55,638 nucleotides of DNA from Acidovorax delafieldii 2AN. Its GTDB lineage: Bacteria > Pseudomonadota > Gammaproteobacteria > Burkholderiales > Burkholderiaceae_C. Shown here in pieces: positions 10,412 to 19,301 of this stretch. Each line of letters begins with the position of its first letter. The first letter of the stretch is position 1. Made by a program: the position numbers and the translations under genes. Location: the NCBI RefSeq assembly GCF_000175235.1, contig NZ_ACQT01000009.1, positions 1 through 55,638 on the forward strand, in the 5' to 3' direction. A model generated the notes under the pieces. It ran no database searches, was not told the DNA's origin, and saw nothing but the letters and a program-made list of their open reading frames with translations.

Positions 10412-11998
10412 ATGAAAAGATTTATTGCTGCATGCATGGTCGCTGGATGCTTGGCACTGGGCGTGAGTCATGCCCAAGCCACTGCGCCGCTAACCGCCAC
10501 TGTACAAACGGATAGTGGTCCGGTGCGCGGCACCGAGCGAGACGACATCCTGGCATGGCGCGGCATTCCCTATGCAACGGCGCCCGTGGGCGAGTTGCGC
10601 TGGCGGCCGCCGCAGCCGCCTAAGGCATGGACGACGCCACGCGATGCCTCGGTCTATGGCAACTTCTGTCCGCAAAACGCCGAACTCGGCGTGTTCGGCC
10701 AGGCCGGTGGTTCCGAAGACTGCCTGAACCTCAATGTTTTCGTGAGCAGGCAAGCTGCCCAAGGCGGTCAGAAGCTGCCGGTGTTCGTCTGGATCCACGG
10801 TGGGAGCCTATGGGTCGGCGCCGCGCGCGACTATGACCCCAGCTGGCTGGCAATCCAGGGCAAGGCAGTGGTCGTGACTTTGAACTACCGCCTGGGCCTG
10901 CTGGGATTCTTCGCCCATCCTGCGCTGCGGGCCGAAGACGGTGCGACATCCAACTACGGCTTCATGGACCAGCAGTTGGCGCTCGACTGGGTTCAACGCA
11001 ACATCGCCGCGTTCGGTGGCGACCCGGACAACGTGACCATTTCCGGGGAATCATCCGGCGGCGGCAGTGTGCTCGCGCATATGGTTTCGCCCGGCTCGGC
11101 AGGAAAGTTCCAGCACGCCGTGGCGATGAGCGGCGCTGCAGTGGCGCTGCGCTTTCCAGCATTTGGCGCGCCCAAGCCGCTTGAATGGGCTGAGCGGCAA
11201 GGCCGAGCCTTCGCGCAAACGACGGGCTGCGACCAGCAGGGAGATGTGGCAATCGCTGCCTGTTTGCGCCAGCTCCCGGCCGAAACCGTCCTCGCCTCCC
11301 AGGGGCCCTATCTTCTCAACCAGTTGGTGCTGGACGGCAAGGTCATGCCCATGCATCCGGGCGATGCCTTTCGTTCGGGTCAATTCAACCACGCGACCTT
11401 CATCAATGGGACTACCCGCGATGAGGGTGGCTTCTTCGTGGGTCTGGCCGAGGATCTATCCGGCCAACCCATGGACGATTCGACATATGCGGCCACCATG
11501 CGACTGTACTTTGGCAGCCGGGTAAATGCTGTCATGCAGGAATATCCGGCAGATAGGTTTGCCACGCGCAGCGATGCTGCTGCGGCTGCCATCACTGACA
11601 TGCTATTCGCCTGTCCGGCGCGGGCAATCAACCGCTGGACCAGTGTCCACGTGCCGACGTTTGCCTTCGAATTTTCCGACCGCACTGCGCCGTCTTACTT
11701 AAAGCCCGTCAGCTTTGCGATGGGGGCAGCCCATACGCTTGAATTGGCTTACCTGTTCCCATCCTTCCACGGCGGAGCCGGACGGCCTGTTCAGCTCAAT
11801 TCGCAACAACTCCGCCTGGCCGAGAAGATGGTGAATGTGTGGACCACGGCGGCCAAAGCTGGCGAGCGCGAGGCGCTGTGGAGATACGAACCTACGCGGG
11901 ACAACTTTCTGAACCTGTCGCTACCGCAGACGCACGTGACAAACGGATTCGGCAAAGACCACCACTGCGACTTCTGGGATCAGTCAAGTTTCTACTGA
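10412..11998 (+). CDS. type B carboxylesterase, secreted
   Basis: A 528-residue alpha/beta-hydrolase with a signal peptide (MKRFIAACMVAGCLALGVSHAQA). Type B carboxylesterase marks: RGIPYATAPVGELRWRPPQP near residues 50-70, EDCLNLNVFVS near 105-115, the oxyanion loop WIHGGSL near 130, and the nucleophile elbow GESSGG with Ser214. The acid and His partners are expected in the DEGGF region and near the C-terminal H in KDHH. Such enzymes hydrolyse esters in the periplasm. Its codon use is somewhat less GC-rich than that of the flanking SDR genes. A 138-bp leader separates it from the AKR. Confidence 0.9.
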   Translation: MKRFIAACMVAGCLALGVSHAQATAPLTATVQTDSGPVRGTERDDILAWRGIPYATAPVGELRWRPPQPPKAWTTPRDASVYGNFCPQNAELGVFGQAGGSEDCLNLNVFVSRQAAQGGQKLPVFVWIHGGSLWVGAARDYDPSWLAIQGKAVVVTLNYRLGLLGFFAHPALRAEDGATSNYGFMDQQLALDWVQRNIAAFGGDPDNVTISGESSGGGSVLAHMVSPGSAGKFQHAVAMSGAAVALRFPAFGAPKPLEWAERQGRAFAQTTGCDQQGDVAIAACLRQLPAETVLASQGPYLLNQLVLDGKVMPMHPGDAFRSGQFNHATFINGTTRDEGGFFVGLAEDLSGQPMDDSTYAATMRLYFGSRVNAVMQEYPADRFATRSDAAAAAITDMLFACPARAINRWTSVHVPTFAFEFSDRTAPSYLKPVSFAMGAAHTLELAYLFPSFHGGAGRPVQLNSQQLRLAEKMVNVWTTAAKAGEREALWRYEPTRDNFLNLSLPQTHVTNGFGKDHHCDFWDQSSFY

Positions 11999-12079
11999 AA
12001 GCGCAAGCCTAGCGAGCGCAACCACGCCCGGGATCATCCCCCCCGATCCGCAACACATCGACAGGAAAAAGCCAAACCC

Positions 12080-13339
12080 ATGCCTCAGACACAAGACGAT
12101 CATCAGACATGTAGCCTGGCCGCCAGTAGCGCGGCTGCGGGCAGAGCATGGCGAGTGCTCGCAGTGCTCAGCGCATTGATGGGCTTCGCTTCCATCTCGA
12201 CGGACTTCTACCTGCCAGCCATGCCCGCAATGGCCGCAGCGTTGCATGCCAGCCACGGCATGCTGGAGTTCTCAATCACCGGATACCTGATCGGCTTCAG
12301 TATCGGACAGCTGTTCTGGGGGCCGGTCAGCGACAAGTTCGGCCGGCGCCTGCCGGCGGCCGCCGGGCTGATACTGTTCATCGTCGGATCGGCCGGCTGC
12401 GCGCAGGCCGGCAGTGCCGAAACCATCATCGGCTGGCGCATCGTCCAGGCGCTCGGTGCATCAGCCTGCGTGGTCATCTCGCGAGCCATCGTGAGTGACC
12501 TTTACGAAGGCGCACGCGCCGCGCGGATGCTCTCCACCCTGATGGTGGTCATGGCGATCGCGCCGCTGCTGGGGCCGGTCATCGGCGCGCAGGTGGCGGC
12601 CTGGGCTGGGTGGCGGGCGATTTTCTGGCTGCTGGTCGCGCTGGGCGTCGCCAGCCTGGCCGCGCTGTACACGATCCCGGAAACTCTGCCACCGCTGCAC
12701 CGACATGGCGGGCGATTGAGCGGCGCCTTTGCCTGCTACGCAAAGTTGCTCACGGCGCGCCGGATTCTGGCCTATGCGGGCGCGGGTGGCTTCTTTTACG
12801 CCGGGATGTTTGCGTACATCGCCGGCACCCCCTTTGCGTATATCACCTACCACCACCTTCCCGCCCAGTATTACGGCCTGCTCTTTGGCGCCGGCATCCT
12901 GGGGATCATGGCGACCAACGTGCTCAATGCTCGCCTTGTAACGCGCTTTGGGGCGGATCGCTTGCTGGTCGCAGGTGCGCTCATCGCGGCGGTGGCCGGC
13001 ATTGCGTGCGCCGTCGTCGCCTGGACGGACTGGGGTGGGTTATGGGGTCTGCTGCTGCCGTTGTTCGTCTTCATTTCCTGCACCGGCCTGATCGTCGCCA
13101 ACTCGGTGGCCGGCGCACTCGCCGAGTTTTCCCTGCAGGCTGGCTCCGTCTCGGCGCTGGTCGGCGCACTGCAGTACGGCAGCGGCATCGCGGGGTCGGG
13201 GCTGGTAGGGCTTTTTGCGGACGGCACCCCCCGCCCGATGGGCTGGGTCATTGCGTTAGCGGGAATCGGTAGTTTGCTGTGTGCCAAGTCATTGGTGCAG
13301 GCACCTCGCATAGGAACACAACATGAACAAACCATATGA
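12080..13339 (+). CDS. MFS multidrug transporter, Bcr/CflA type
   Basis: A 419-residue inner-membrane protein with about 12 hydrophobic segments. The first transmembrane segment continues into STDFYLPAMPAM, the Bcr/CflA signature. The MFS motif between TM2 and TM3 is GPVSDKFGRR, and the R-x-x-Q-A-x-G-A motif of drug/H+ antiporters is present as RIVQALGASA. It probably exports a small toxic compound by proton antiport. The downstream cyclophilin-like gene overlaps its 3' end by 17 bp. Alternative substrate classes cannot be ruled out. Confidence 0.9.
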   Translation: MPQTQDDHQTCSLAASSAAAGRAWRVLAVLSALMGFASISTDFYLPAMPAMAAALHASHGMLEFSITGYLIGFSIGQLFWGPVSDKFGRRLPAAAGLILFIVGSAGCAQAGSAETIIGWRIVQALGASACVVISRAIVSDLYEGARAARMLSTLMVVMAIAPLLGPVIGAQVAAWAGWRAIFWLLVALGVASLAALYTIPETLPPLHRHGGRLSGAFACYAKLLTARRILAYAGAGGFFYAGMFAYIAGTPFAYITYHHLPAQYYGLLFGAGILGIMATNVLNARLVTRFGADRLLVAGALIAAVAGIACAVVAWTDWGGLWGLLLPLFVFISCTGLIVANSVAGALAEFSLQAGSVSALVGALQYGSGIAGSGLVGLFADGTPRPMGWVIALAGIGSLLCAKSLVQAPRIGTQHEQTI

Positions 13340-13817
13340 CAGCGGAAGCACAGGAACATGCCGGGCGGCGCTGTGCCTGGCCGCGATGATGGGGCTGGGG
13401 ATGTCGTCCCCATCCGCCGTTGCCGAAGCACAAGCGAACGAGCGCAAGCAAGCGCGCGATGGCCAGAAGATCGTCCTGACCACGGCTGATGGCGTCAAGG
13501 CGCAGGCAACGTTGCTCGACAACGCGACCGCACGGACTTTTGCGGCCAAGCTGCCTTTGAAAGTGCGCATGGGCGATCACTTCGGGCGCGAATTGTACGG
13601 CCCGATGCCCACCATCGCCGTCAGCGATCCGCTGCGAAAGACCTATCAGGCCGGCGACATCGCCTACTGGCCGCCCGCGCCGGGCTTCGCCATCTACTAC
13701 ACCGTCGGCGGCCCGGTCATTCCAGGCGACGGACTGGCTTTGTTGGGCTCGATCGACACCAACCTCGACATCTTCAGCCGGGGCTCGACCGAAGTGACGA
13801 TTGAACTCGCCAAGTAA
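13323..13817 (+). CDS. secreted cyclophilin-like fold protein
   Basis: A 164-residue protein with an N-terminal hydrophobic segment (CRAALCLAAMMGLGMSS; cleavage near AVAEAQA) and a mature domain with LPLKVRMGDHFGRELYGPMP, AGDIAYWPPAPGFAIYYT and the C-terminal GSIDTNLDIF. This is the pattern of the cyclophilin-like domain family (formerly DUF369-like), a small beta-barrel whose members have no proven peptidyl-prolyl isomerase activity. The overlap with the upstream MFS gene points to co-transcription. Confidence 0.8.
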   Translation: MNKPYDSGSTGTCRAALCLAAMMGLGMSSPSAVAEAQANERKQARDGQKIVLTTADGVKAQATLLDNATARTFAAKLPLKVRMGDHFGRELYGPMPTIAVSDPLRKTYQAGDIAYWPPAPGFAIYYTVGGPVIPGDGLALLGSIDTNLDIFSRGSTEVTIELAK

Positions 13818-13857
13818 TCAAGGATGCCTCATGAACGAACAGGCAGGAGAAACAGCG

Positions 13858-14622
13858 ATGTCAGAACGAATGAAGTACAAGGTGGCGGTCGTCACGGGAG
13901 CCGCCAGCGGCATAGGCCAGGCCATCGCGCTACGCCTGGCCGCCGAGGGTGCCGCCATCGCGGCGCTGGACGTATCCGAGGCAGGATTGAAGGAGACGGT
14001 GGAGAAGATTGCCGCCGTCGGAGGCCACGCGAAGGCGTATGCCCTCGACATTTCCAATGCCACTGCCGTGGATGCGACGGCCAAGGCCATCCTCGCCGAC
14101 TTCGGAAAGGTCACCACGCTGGTCAACAACGCCGGCATTTTCGACAACCATCTCACCCTGCTGGAGACCGACGAGGCACTGTGGGACCGCATCATCGCGG
14201 TCGATCTCAAGGGCATTTATCTGCTGTGCAAGGCGCTGCTGCCGGCCTTACAAGCCAGCGGAAACGCCACCATCGTCAATCTTTCCTCAATCGCGGGCGT
14301 CGTCGCCCACGGTGGTGGCCTGGCCTATACCGCGGCCAAGCACGGCGTGATCGGCCTGACCAAATCGATCGCCGCCGACTACGGCCCGGCGGTGCGTTGC
14401 AACGCGGTGCTGCCCGGTGCCGTGATGACGGCGATGACCGAAAAGGTGTTCGCCAAGGGCCAGGGTAATGCCGCCGTACTCGAAGCGATCAGCGGCTCGC
14501 CAGCCGGACGCTACGCGCAGCCCGAGGAACTGGCCAACGCGGTGCTGTTCTTGGCCTCGGACGAAGCCTCTTTCGTCTATGGCGCCCAGTTGGTGGTCGA
14601 TGGCGGCTGGACCGCGGTCTGA
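13858..14622 (+). CDS. SDR-family oxidoreductase
   Basis: A classical SDR of 254 residues if started at 13858 (after GGCAGGAGAAACAGCG). An ATG at 13831 with AAGGA upstream is an alternative that would add nine residues. Cofactor motif TGAASGIG at 13-20, NNAG at 90-93, Ser143/144, Tyr157 and Lys161 (YTAAK). An Asp at the end of beta-2 (ALDVSEAG) points to NAD(H). The C-terminal GAQLVVDGGWTAV is typical of FabG-like enzymes. First of four consecutive SDR genes. Confidence 0.92.
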   Translation: MSERMKYKVAVVTGAASGIGQAIALRLAAEGAAIAALDVSEAGLKETVEKIAAVGGHAKAYALDISNATAVDATAKAILADFGKVTTLVNNAGIFDNHLTLLETDEALWDRIIAVDLKGIYLLCKALLPALQASGNATIVNLSSIAGVVAHGGGLAYTAAKHGVIGLTKSIAADYGPAVRCNAVLPGAVMTAMTEKVFAKGQGNAAVLEAISGSPAGRYAQPEELANAVLFLASDEASFVYGAQLVVDGGWTAV

Positions 14623-14656
14623 GCGCCATTCGACCGACACCCCAGGAGAACGTTGC

Positions 14657-15511
14657 ATGACACAAGCACCATTCACACAAGACACGCCCGTCTGGTTCAT
14701 CACCGGCTGCTCCAGCGGCTTCGGGCGCGAGATTGCCAAGGCCGTGCTCGCCAACGGCTGGCGCGTAGCCATGTCCGCGCGCCATGCGGACAAGCTGGCG
14801 GACCTGGTCGCCATCGCGCCGCAACGAGCACTGGCCGTCACGCTCGACGTCACCCAGCCTGCCGCAATCGACCGCGCCGTCTCCGAGGTGCAGGCGCACT
14901 TCGGCCACATCGATGCGCTGGTCAACAACGCCGGCTATGGCTACTTCTCAGCCATCGAGGAAGGCGAAGACGAAGAAATCCGCCGGCAGTTCGAGACCAA
15001 TGTATTCGGCCTGAACCGCCTGATGCAGTGCGTGTTGCCGGGTATGCGCGAACGCCGCAGCGGCCACATCTTCAACTTCTCGTCCATCGGCGGCCTGCAG
15101 GCGTTCCCGGGCATCGGTTACTACAACGCCAGCAAGTTCGCGGTCGAGGCGCTGTCGGAAAGCTTGGCCGGTGAGGTGGCGCCGCTGGGAATCAAGGTCA
15201 CCTGCGTCGAACCGGGGGGCTTTCGCACGGACTGGGCAGGTCGCTCCGTCATCGAGACCAAGGAGCGCATCGCCGACTACGACCAGAGCGCCCACCCGAT
15301 GATGGACGGTCTGAAGGCTGCTTCCGGCCAGCAAGGCGGCGATCCCGCGTTGCTGGCGCAGGCCCTGCTCGCCGCCTACGCCGAGCAGGAGCCGCCCCGC
15401 CAGTTGCTGCTTGGGTCCGACGCCTACGGCATGGCCATGCGGATGCTCGCGGCCCGCGGCGAAGGCTTCGAGCGCTGGCGCAAGCTGAGCCTGAGCACCG
15501 ACATCAAGTGA
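14657..15511 (+). CDS. SDR-family oxidoreductase (retinol dehydrogenase-like)
   Basis: A 284-residue SDR starting at the ATG at 14657 after CCAGGAGAACGTTGC. The cofactor motif TGCSSGFG is at 16-23, NNAG at 90-93, Ser143 and Tyr156-Lys160 (YNASK). ARHADKL after beta-2 favours NADP(H). The C-terminal extension of about 60 residues beyond the Rossmann core matches the group often annotated as oxidoreductase/retinol dehydrogenase-like. It overlaps nothing; the next SDR begins 50 bp downstream. Confidence 0.92.
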   Translation: MTQAPFTQDTPVWFITGCSSGFGREIAKAVLANGWRVAMSARHADKLADLVAIAPQRALAVTLDVTQPAAIDRAVSEVQAHFGHIDALVNNAGYGYFSAIEEGEDEEIRRQFETNVFGLNRLMQCVLPGMRERRSGHIFNFSSIGGLQAFPGIGYYNASKFAVEALSESLAGEVAPLGIKVTCVEPGGFRTDWAGRSVIETKERIADYDQSAHPMMDGLKAASGQQGGDPALLAQALLAAYAEQEPPRQLLLGSDAYGMAMRMLAARGEGFERWRKLSLSTDIK

Positions 15512-15561
15512 GCAGGCCCGCGCTATTCATCAAAACCATTGAAAACACACGGAGTTTATCC

Positions 15562-16323
15562 ATGAAGATCGATCTATCGGGCAAGGTTGCCCTCATCACC
15601 GGCGCTGGGTCAGGCATGGGCCTGGCTTCGGCGGAAGCCTTTCTGGACGCCGGCGCGTCTGTCGTGCTGTCCGGGAGCCACTACGACAAAGTCAAGGAAC
15701 AGGCGGACCGTCTGTCCACAAGGGGCAAGACGCTGGCCCTTCAATGCGACGTGGCCGATGAAGCGCAAGTCAAGGCGTTGGTGGAGAACACCGTCAAGGA
15801 ATTCGGGCGCCTCGACGCCGCCTACAACAACGCCGGCTGGATGCCACCTTATGCGGAGATCGCCGAGGCCAGCACCGAGGACTTCATCCGTGCGCACGAC
15901 ATTAACCTCAAGGGCATCTGGCTGTGCCTGAAATACCAGATCCAGCAGATGCTCAAGCAAGGTGACGGCGGCACGATCGTGAACTGCTCCTCGATGGGCG
16001 CCATCGTCGGCGTTGCGGGAAGAACATCCTACTGCTCTACCAAGCACGGCATCGTCGGCATCACCAAGAGCGCGGCGCTGGAATATGCCTCCAAGGGCAT
16101 CCGCATCAATGCCGTGTGTCCGGGCGTGATCGACACACCGATGGTGTCTTCAATGATCAGCACCGATTCGGCTGTCTTGAACGCGCTGATCGAGCAGGTG
16201 CCGATCAAGAGGCTGGGACGTGCCGACGAGATCGCCCAGGCGGTGCTATGGCTGTCCAGCGATGCGTCGAGCTTCGTGGTCGGCCATTCGCTGGTCGTGG
16301 ATGGCGGCATCACGGTTCAATAA
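15562..16323 (+). CDS. SDR-family oxidoreductase
   Basis: A 253-residue classical SDR. The start at 15562 follows ACGGAGTTTATCC; the longer frame from 15508 overlaps the previous gene and has no family match. Motifs: TGAGSGMG at 13-20, NNAG at 89-92, Ser143/144, Tyr157-Lys161 (YCSTK), and the C-terminal VVGHSLVVDGGITVQ. This ending is typical of glucose 1-dehydrogenase/FabG-like SDRs. The substrate cannot be inferred. Confidence 0.92.
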   Translation: MKIDLSGKVALITGAGSGMGLASAEAFLDAGASVVLSGSHYDKVKEQADRLSTRGKTLALQCDVADEAQVKALVENTVKEFGRLDAAYNNAGWMPPYAEIAEASTEDFIRAHDINLKGIWLCLKYQIQQMLKQGDGGTIVNCSSMGAIVGVAGRTSYCSTKHGIVGITKSAALEYASKGIRINAVCPGVIDTPMVSSMISTDSAVLNALIEQVPIKRLGRADEIAQAVLWLSSDASSFVVGHSLVVDGGITVQ

Positions 16324-16401
16324 ACCCACGCATGTGAGCGGGCGCAGGTCGAGAAGGCCAACCCCGACCGCGCCTATCGATCAACATCAAGGGATACCCA
16401 A

Positions 16402-17244
16402 ATGAACAAGCTGTTAGCAGAAAAAGTCGCCATCGTTACTGGTGGCGCAAGTGGCATCGGTCTGGCTGCCGCTCAGCGCTTCGTCGCCGAGGGCGCGCGC
16501 GTGGTCATCGCCGACGTCGCGCAGGAAGCCGGTGGAGCGGCCGCGGCATCGCTGGGCGAAGCGGCGGTGTTTCAGCGCACGGACGTCACCGACGAAGCCT
16601 CCATCCAGGCCGCCGTGGACGCGGCCGTCGCCCGTTTCGGCCAGCTCGACGTGATGTTCAACAACGCCGGCTCCACCGGCGACAGCTCGGCCATTACCGA
16701 GATCGGGACGACCGGATTCGACAAGACCTTCGTGCTGGATGTGCGCTCGGTGGTGCTCGGCCACAAGTGCGCGGCGCGCCGGTTCAAGGAACAGGGCACG
16801 GGCGGCTCGATCATCAGCACCGTCAGCGTCGCCGGCCTGCAAGGCGGCTGGTCCTCGGTGTCCTACGCGACCGCCAAGCATGCCGTGGTCGGCACGATCC
16901 GCCACGGTGCGAAGGAACTGGCGCCTTTCGGCATCCGCACGAATGGCGTGGCGCCGGGCGTCATCATGACCCCGCTGGTCGCCAAGGCGTTCGGCGTGCC
17001 CCCGGAGAAGGCCGACGAACTGGTGCAGTACCTGGTCAGGCGGCTGGGCGGCAAGCAGGCGATGGGACGGTACGGCTCGGCCGATGACGTGGCCAACGCG
17101 GCGCTGTTCCTCGCCAGCGACCTGGCGGCCTATGTATCCGGCACGGTGATCCCGGTCGATGGCGGCATCTCGTCCTACACGCTGAGCACCAGCGACGAAG
17201 AGATCTTCGCCGCCGCGCAGGAGTTCGTCAGGGGTTTGGCATGA
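16402..17244 (+). CDS. SDR-family oxidoreductase
   Basis: A 280-residue classical SDR. TGGASGIG is at 13-20, an Asp at the end of beta-2 (IADVAQ) suggests NAD(H), NNAG is at 87-90, and Tyr155-Lys159 sit in YATAK. The C-terminus runs about 30 residues past the usual VDGG end (IPVDGGISSYTLSTSDEEIF), which resembles the clade of xanthoxin/cyclohexanol dehydrogenase-like SDRs. A 78-bp gap with a weak AAGGGA site precedes it. Confidence 0.92.
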   Translation: MNKLLAEKVAIVTGGASGIGLAAAQRFVAEGARVVIADVAQEAGGAAAASLGEAAVFQRTDVTDEASIQAAVDAAVARFGQLDVMFNNAGSTGDSSAITEIGTTGFDKTFVLDVRSVVLGHKCAARRFKEQGTGGSIISTVSVAGLQGGWSSVSYATAKHAVVGTIRHGAKELAPFGIRTNGVAPGVIMTPLVAKAFGVPPEKADELVQYLVRRLGGKQAMGRYGSADDVANAALFLASDLAAYVSGTVIPVDGGISSYTLSTSDEEIFAAAQEFVRGLA

Positions 17245-17330
17245 ACGCGTCCGGCCAGCATACCGACGCCCGGCAGAAGGCATGCCGACGCCATCCATTG
17301 GACGAAAAGTAATCAACAAGAGGTTCCGCA

Positions 17331-18059
17331 ATGAACAGACCCTATATCGTTTGCCACATGATGACGTCCCTGGACGGAAAAATTACCGGCCCGTATATGA
17401 GGACGAAGGCCATCAAGCTGCCCGCGCAGGAGTACGAGCGCACCAACAGCCTGTATCGGCCCCAGGCCTGGCTCTGTGGCCGCGTCACGACGGATGAGAA
17501 CTTCACGTTCTACAAAAAGCCCATGCTCGACGAGAATGCGCCCGCCGTGCCCGAAGGCGACTACGTTGCCGTGAGCGACGCGCAGATGCACTACGTGTCG
17601 GTGGACGCTTCGGGGAAGATCGGTTGGGAGAGTAATACCTTGCACTACGAGGACCGGCCCGCTGCGCACGTCATTGAAGTCTTGACGGACAAGGCCAGCA
17701 ACGCCTACCGCGACTTCCTTCGCAAGATGAAAATTTCTTACATCATCGCCGGCAAGGATCAGCTCGACTGCCAACTGGCTGCCGAGAAGCTGAAGGCACT
17801 GTTCAAGATCGAGACATTGATGCTGTCGGGCGGGGGCTTCATCAATTGGTCGTTCCTGCAAGCGGGCCTAGTCGATGAACTCAGCCTCATCCTCGCGCCG
17901 CTGGCCGATGGGGAGAACAAGACCTCGACGCTGTTTGAAAAATCCGACTTTCTTCCAGAGAGGGCACCTGTCGAGTTTGCACTGAAGAGTGTGGAAAAAG
18001 GACAGGGCGACAGCATCTGGTTGCGCTACACGGTGAAGAACGCGCCATGCCAGTCCTAA
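17331..18059 (+). CDS. RibD C-terminal/dihydrofolate-reductase-like protein
   Basis: A 242-residue protein beginning MNRPYIVCHMMTSLDGKITGPYM, with the later LMLSGGGFINWSFLQAGLVDELSLILAP segment around residues 160-190. This is the same family and layout as the protein at 5125. The start follows AAGAGGTTCCGCA. It overlaps the start of the lactonase pseudogene by 13 bp (ATGCCAGTCCTAA), so the two were once translationally coupled. Predicted cytoplasmic NAD(P)H-dependent reductase of unknown substrate. Confidence 0.85.
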   Translation: MNRPYIVCHMMTSLDGKITGPYMRTKAIKLPAQEYERTNSLYRPQAWLCGRVTTDENFTFYKKPMLDENAPAVPEGDYVAVSDAQMHYVSVDASGKIGWESNTLHYEDRPAAHVIEVLTDKASNAYRDFLRKMKISYIIAGKDQLDCQLAAEKLKALFKIETLMLSGGGFINWSFLQAGLVDELSLILAPLADGENKTSTLFEKSDFLPERAPVEFALKSVEKGQGDSIWLRYTVKNAPCQS

Positions 18060-18545
18060 CGCGCAGACGCCTTCTGGCGGCCGGCCTGGCGGGCATTCCC
18101 GCCGCTTGCCTGGCGCTGGGCAAACGGCGTGGCGCTCAGCCCCGATGGCCGCCAACTCTGGGTCACCGAATTCAGCCGCAATCTGCTGCACCGCATCACG
18201 CTGGCCGATGCGGTCACCGTCGCACCGTTCGGCACGGCCATTGCCTATTCCTTTGTGGGGCCGGCTCCGGATTCGATCCGCACGGATTCGGCAGGCAACG
18301 TGTATGTCGCCCTCTTTGGTCAGGGAAGGGTGATGATTTTCAGTCCGGGCGGAATCCCTATTGGGCAAATATTGCTACCCCGGCGTGGCGAGGGTCATAA
18401 CCTCATTTGCACCAGCTTGGCCATACGGCCAGGCACCGATGAGGTGTACATCGTGGCCAGCGATGGAGACCGGGGGCTGGGCGCCCATATTTTCCGCGCC
18501 AGGGGCTACGCCAAGGCCCTCGCGCTGTATTCGCACGCCGCATGA
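18047..18545 (+). pseudogene. SMP-30/gluconolactonase-like gene, middle deleted and frame broken
   Basis: The frame opening at 18047 encodes a twin-arginine-like leader (MPVLTRRRLLAAGLAGIPAA) and then loses sense near 18118. A different frame carries ANGVALSPDGRQLWVTEFSR from 18120, continuing to FRARGYAKALALYSHAA at 18543. ANGVALSPDG and DSAGNVYVALFGQGRVMIF are hallmarks of the beta-propeller SMP-30/lactonase family. An intact member has about 280-300 residues. Here the leader is joined directly to the C-terminal half, so some 120-150 codons are missing and the frame is shifted. Deletion next to an IS remnant is the likely cause. Confidence 0.75.
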
Positions 18546-18681
18546 GTTCAATTAATTAGCCCGCCCTGAAAACTCCCAACCCATTGATTCGCATAGGGGA
18601 TTTCCTGTTTTGTAGGCGCTATATTTGCAGGAATATGAACGCCAGATATTGGTTTCCTTGCAAATTTCTCCACGCATTCCG

Positions 18682-19096
18682 ATGGGCCCCCAACCTTCCC
18701 AGCCGCAAACCGCCGACTTGTTCCGTCCACGCTTGGATGAGCAACTGAACATGCGCGTCATCCTCTCATCTGCTTGACCTCCTTGATCGACTGGGGCGAG
18801 ATCGAGCGCAACTTGAGCATTTCGTTCACCTCGGGGCGGGGACGGCCGACGCTGCGCCCGCAGCTGGTGGCGGGCCTGCTGTACCTGCAGCACACCTTCG
18901 AGGCTTCGGACGAAGCGGTGGTGAACACCTGGGTGGAGAACCCGTACTGGCAGTACTTTTGTGGCGAGACTTACCTGCAAACCGAGCCACCGATCGATTC
19001 CAGCAGCCTCACGCGATGGAGACGACGCATCGGGTAAGAAGGGGTGGAGACGTTGCTGGCGCTCACCATCGACGCGGCACGCGGCGCCAAGGTGAA
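18682..19096 (+). mobile_element. IS5-family transposase remnant (N-terminal part, frameshifted and with a stop)
   Basis: Translation from the ATG at 18682 gives MGPQPSQPQTADLFRPRLDE, an IS5-type N-terminus. A two-base excess (CG repeated at about 18754-18757) shifts the frame. The continuation LICLTSLIDWGEIERNLSI, RPQLVAGLLYLQHTFEASDE and YWQYFCGETY is the DUF772 region of IS5-family DDE transposases. A TAA at 19035 interrupts RRRIG-EGVETLLALTIDAARG, where related proteins read Glu. Similarity stops near 19096, so the catalytic domain is gone. No terminal inverted repeats could be identified. Confidence 0.8.
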
Positions 19097-19301
19097 TAAA
19101 TCAGGGATGACTCATGTAGCGAGACATGTAAAGAACGGTGTTGAGCCCCGAACAACACGACGAACTCGGCTCGGTGATTCGCAAGCACAGCGCCAACGCG
19201 GCATTGGCGCGACATGCTTGTTGCGCGCTGCTTTGTGTCGACCGGGAGCGCCGCATGGATATCCGCTCCAAGCCGTCATGCAACAGGTTGCTGCAGTTGT
19301 T
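19097..19301. other. junction sequence without recognised gene
   Basis: About 200 bp between the transposase remnant and the stop codon of the convergent crotonase gene. A plus-strand stretch from 19138 (LSPEQHDELGSVIRKHSANA) looks loosely like the start of another transposase but is too short to assign. Confidence 0.4.
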
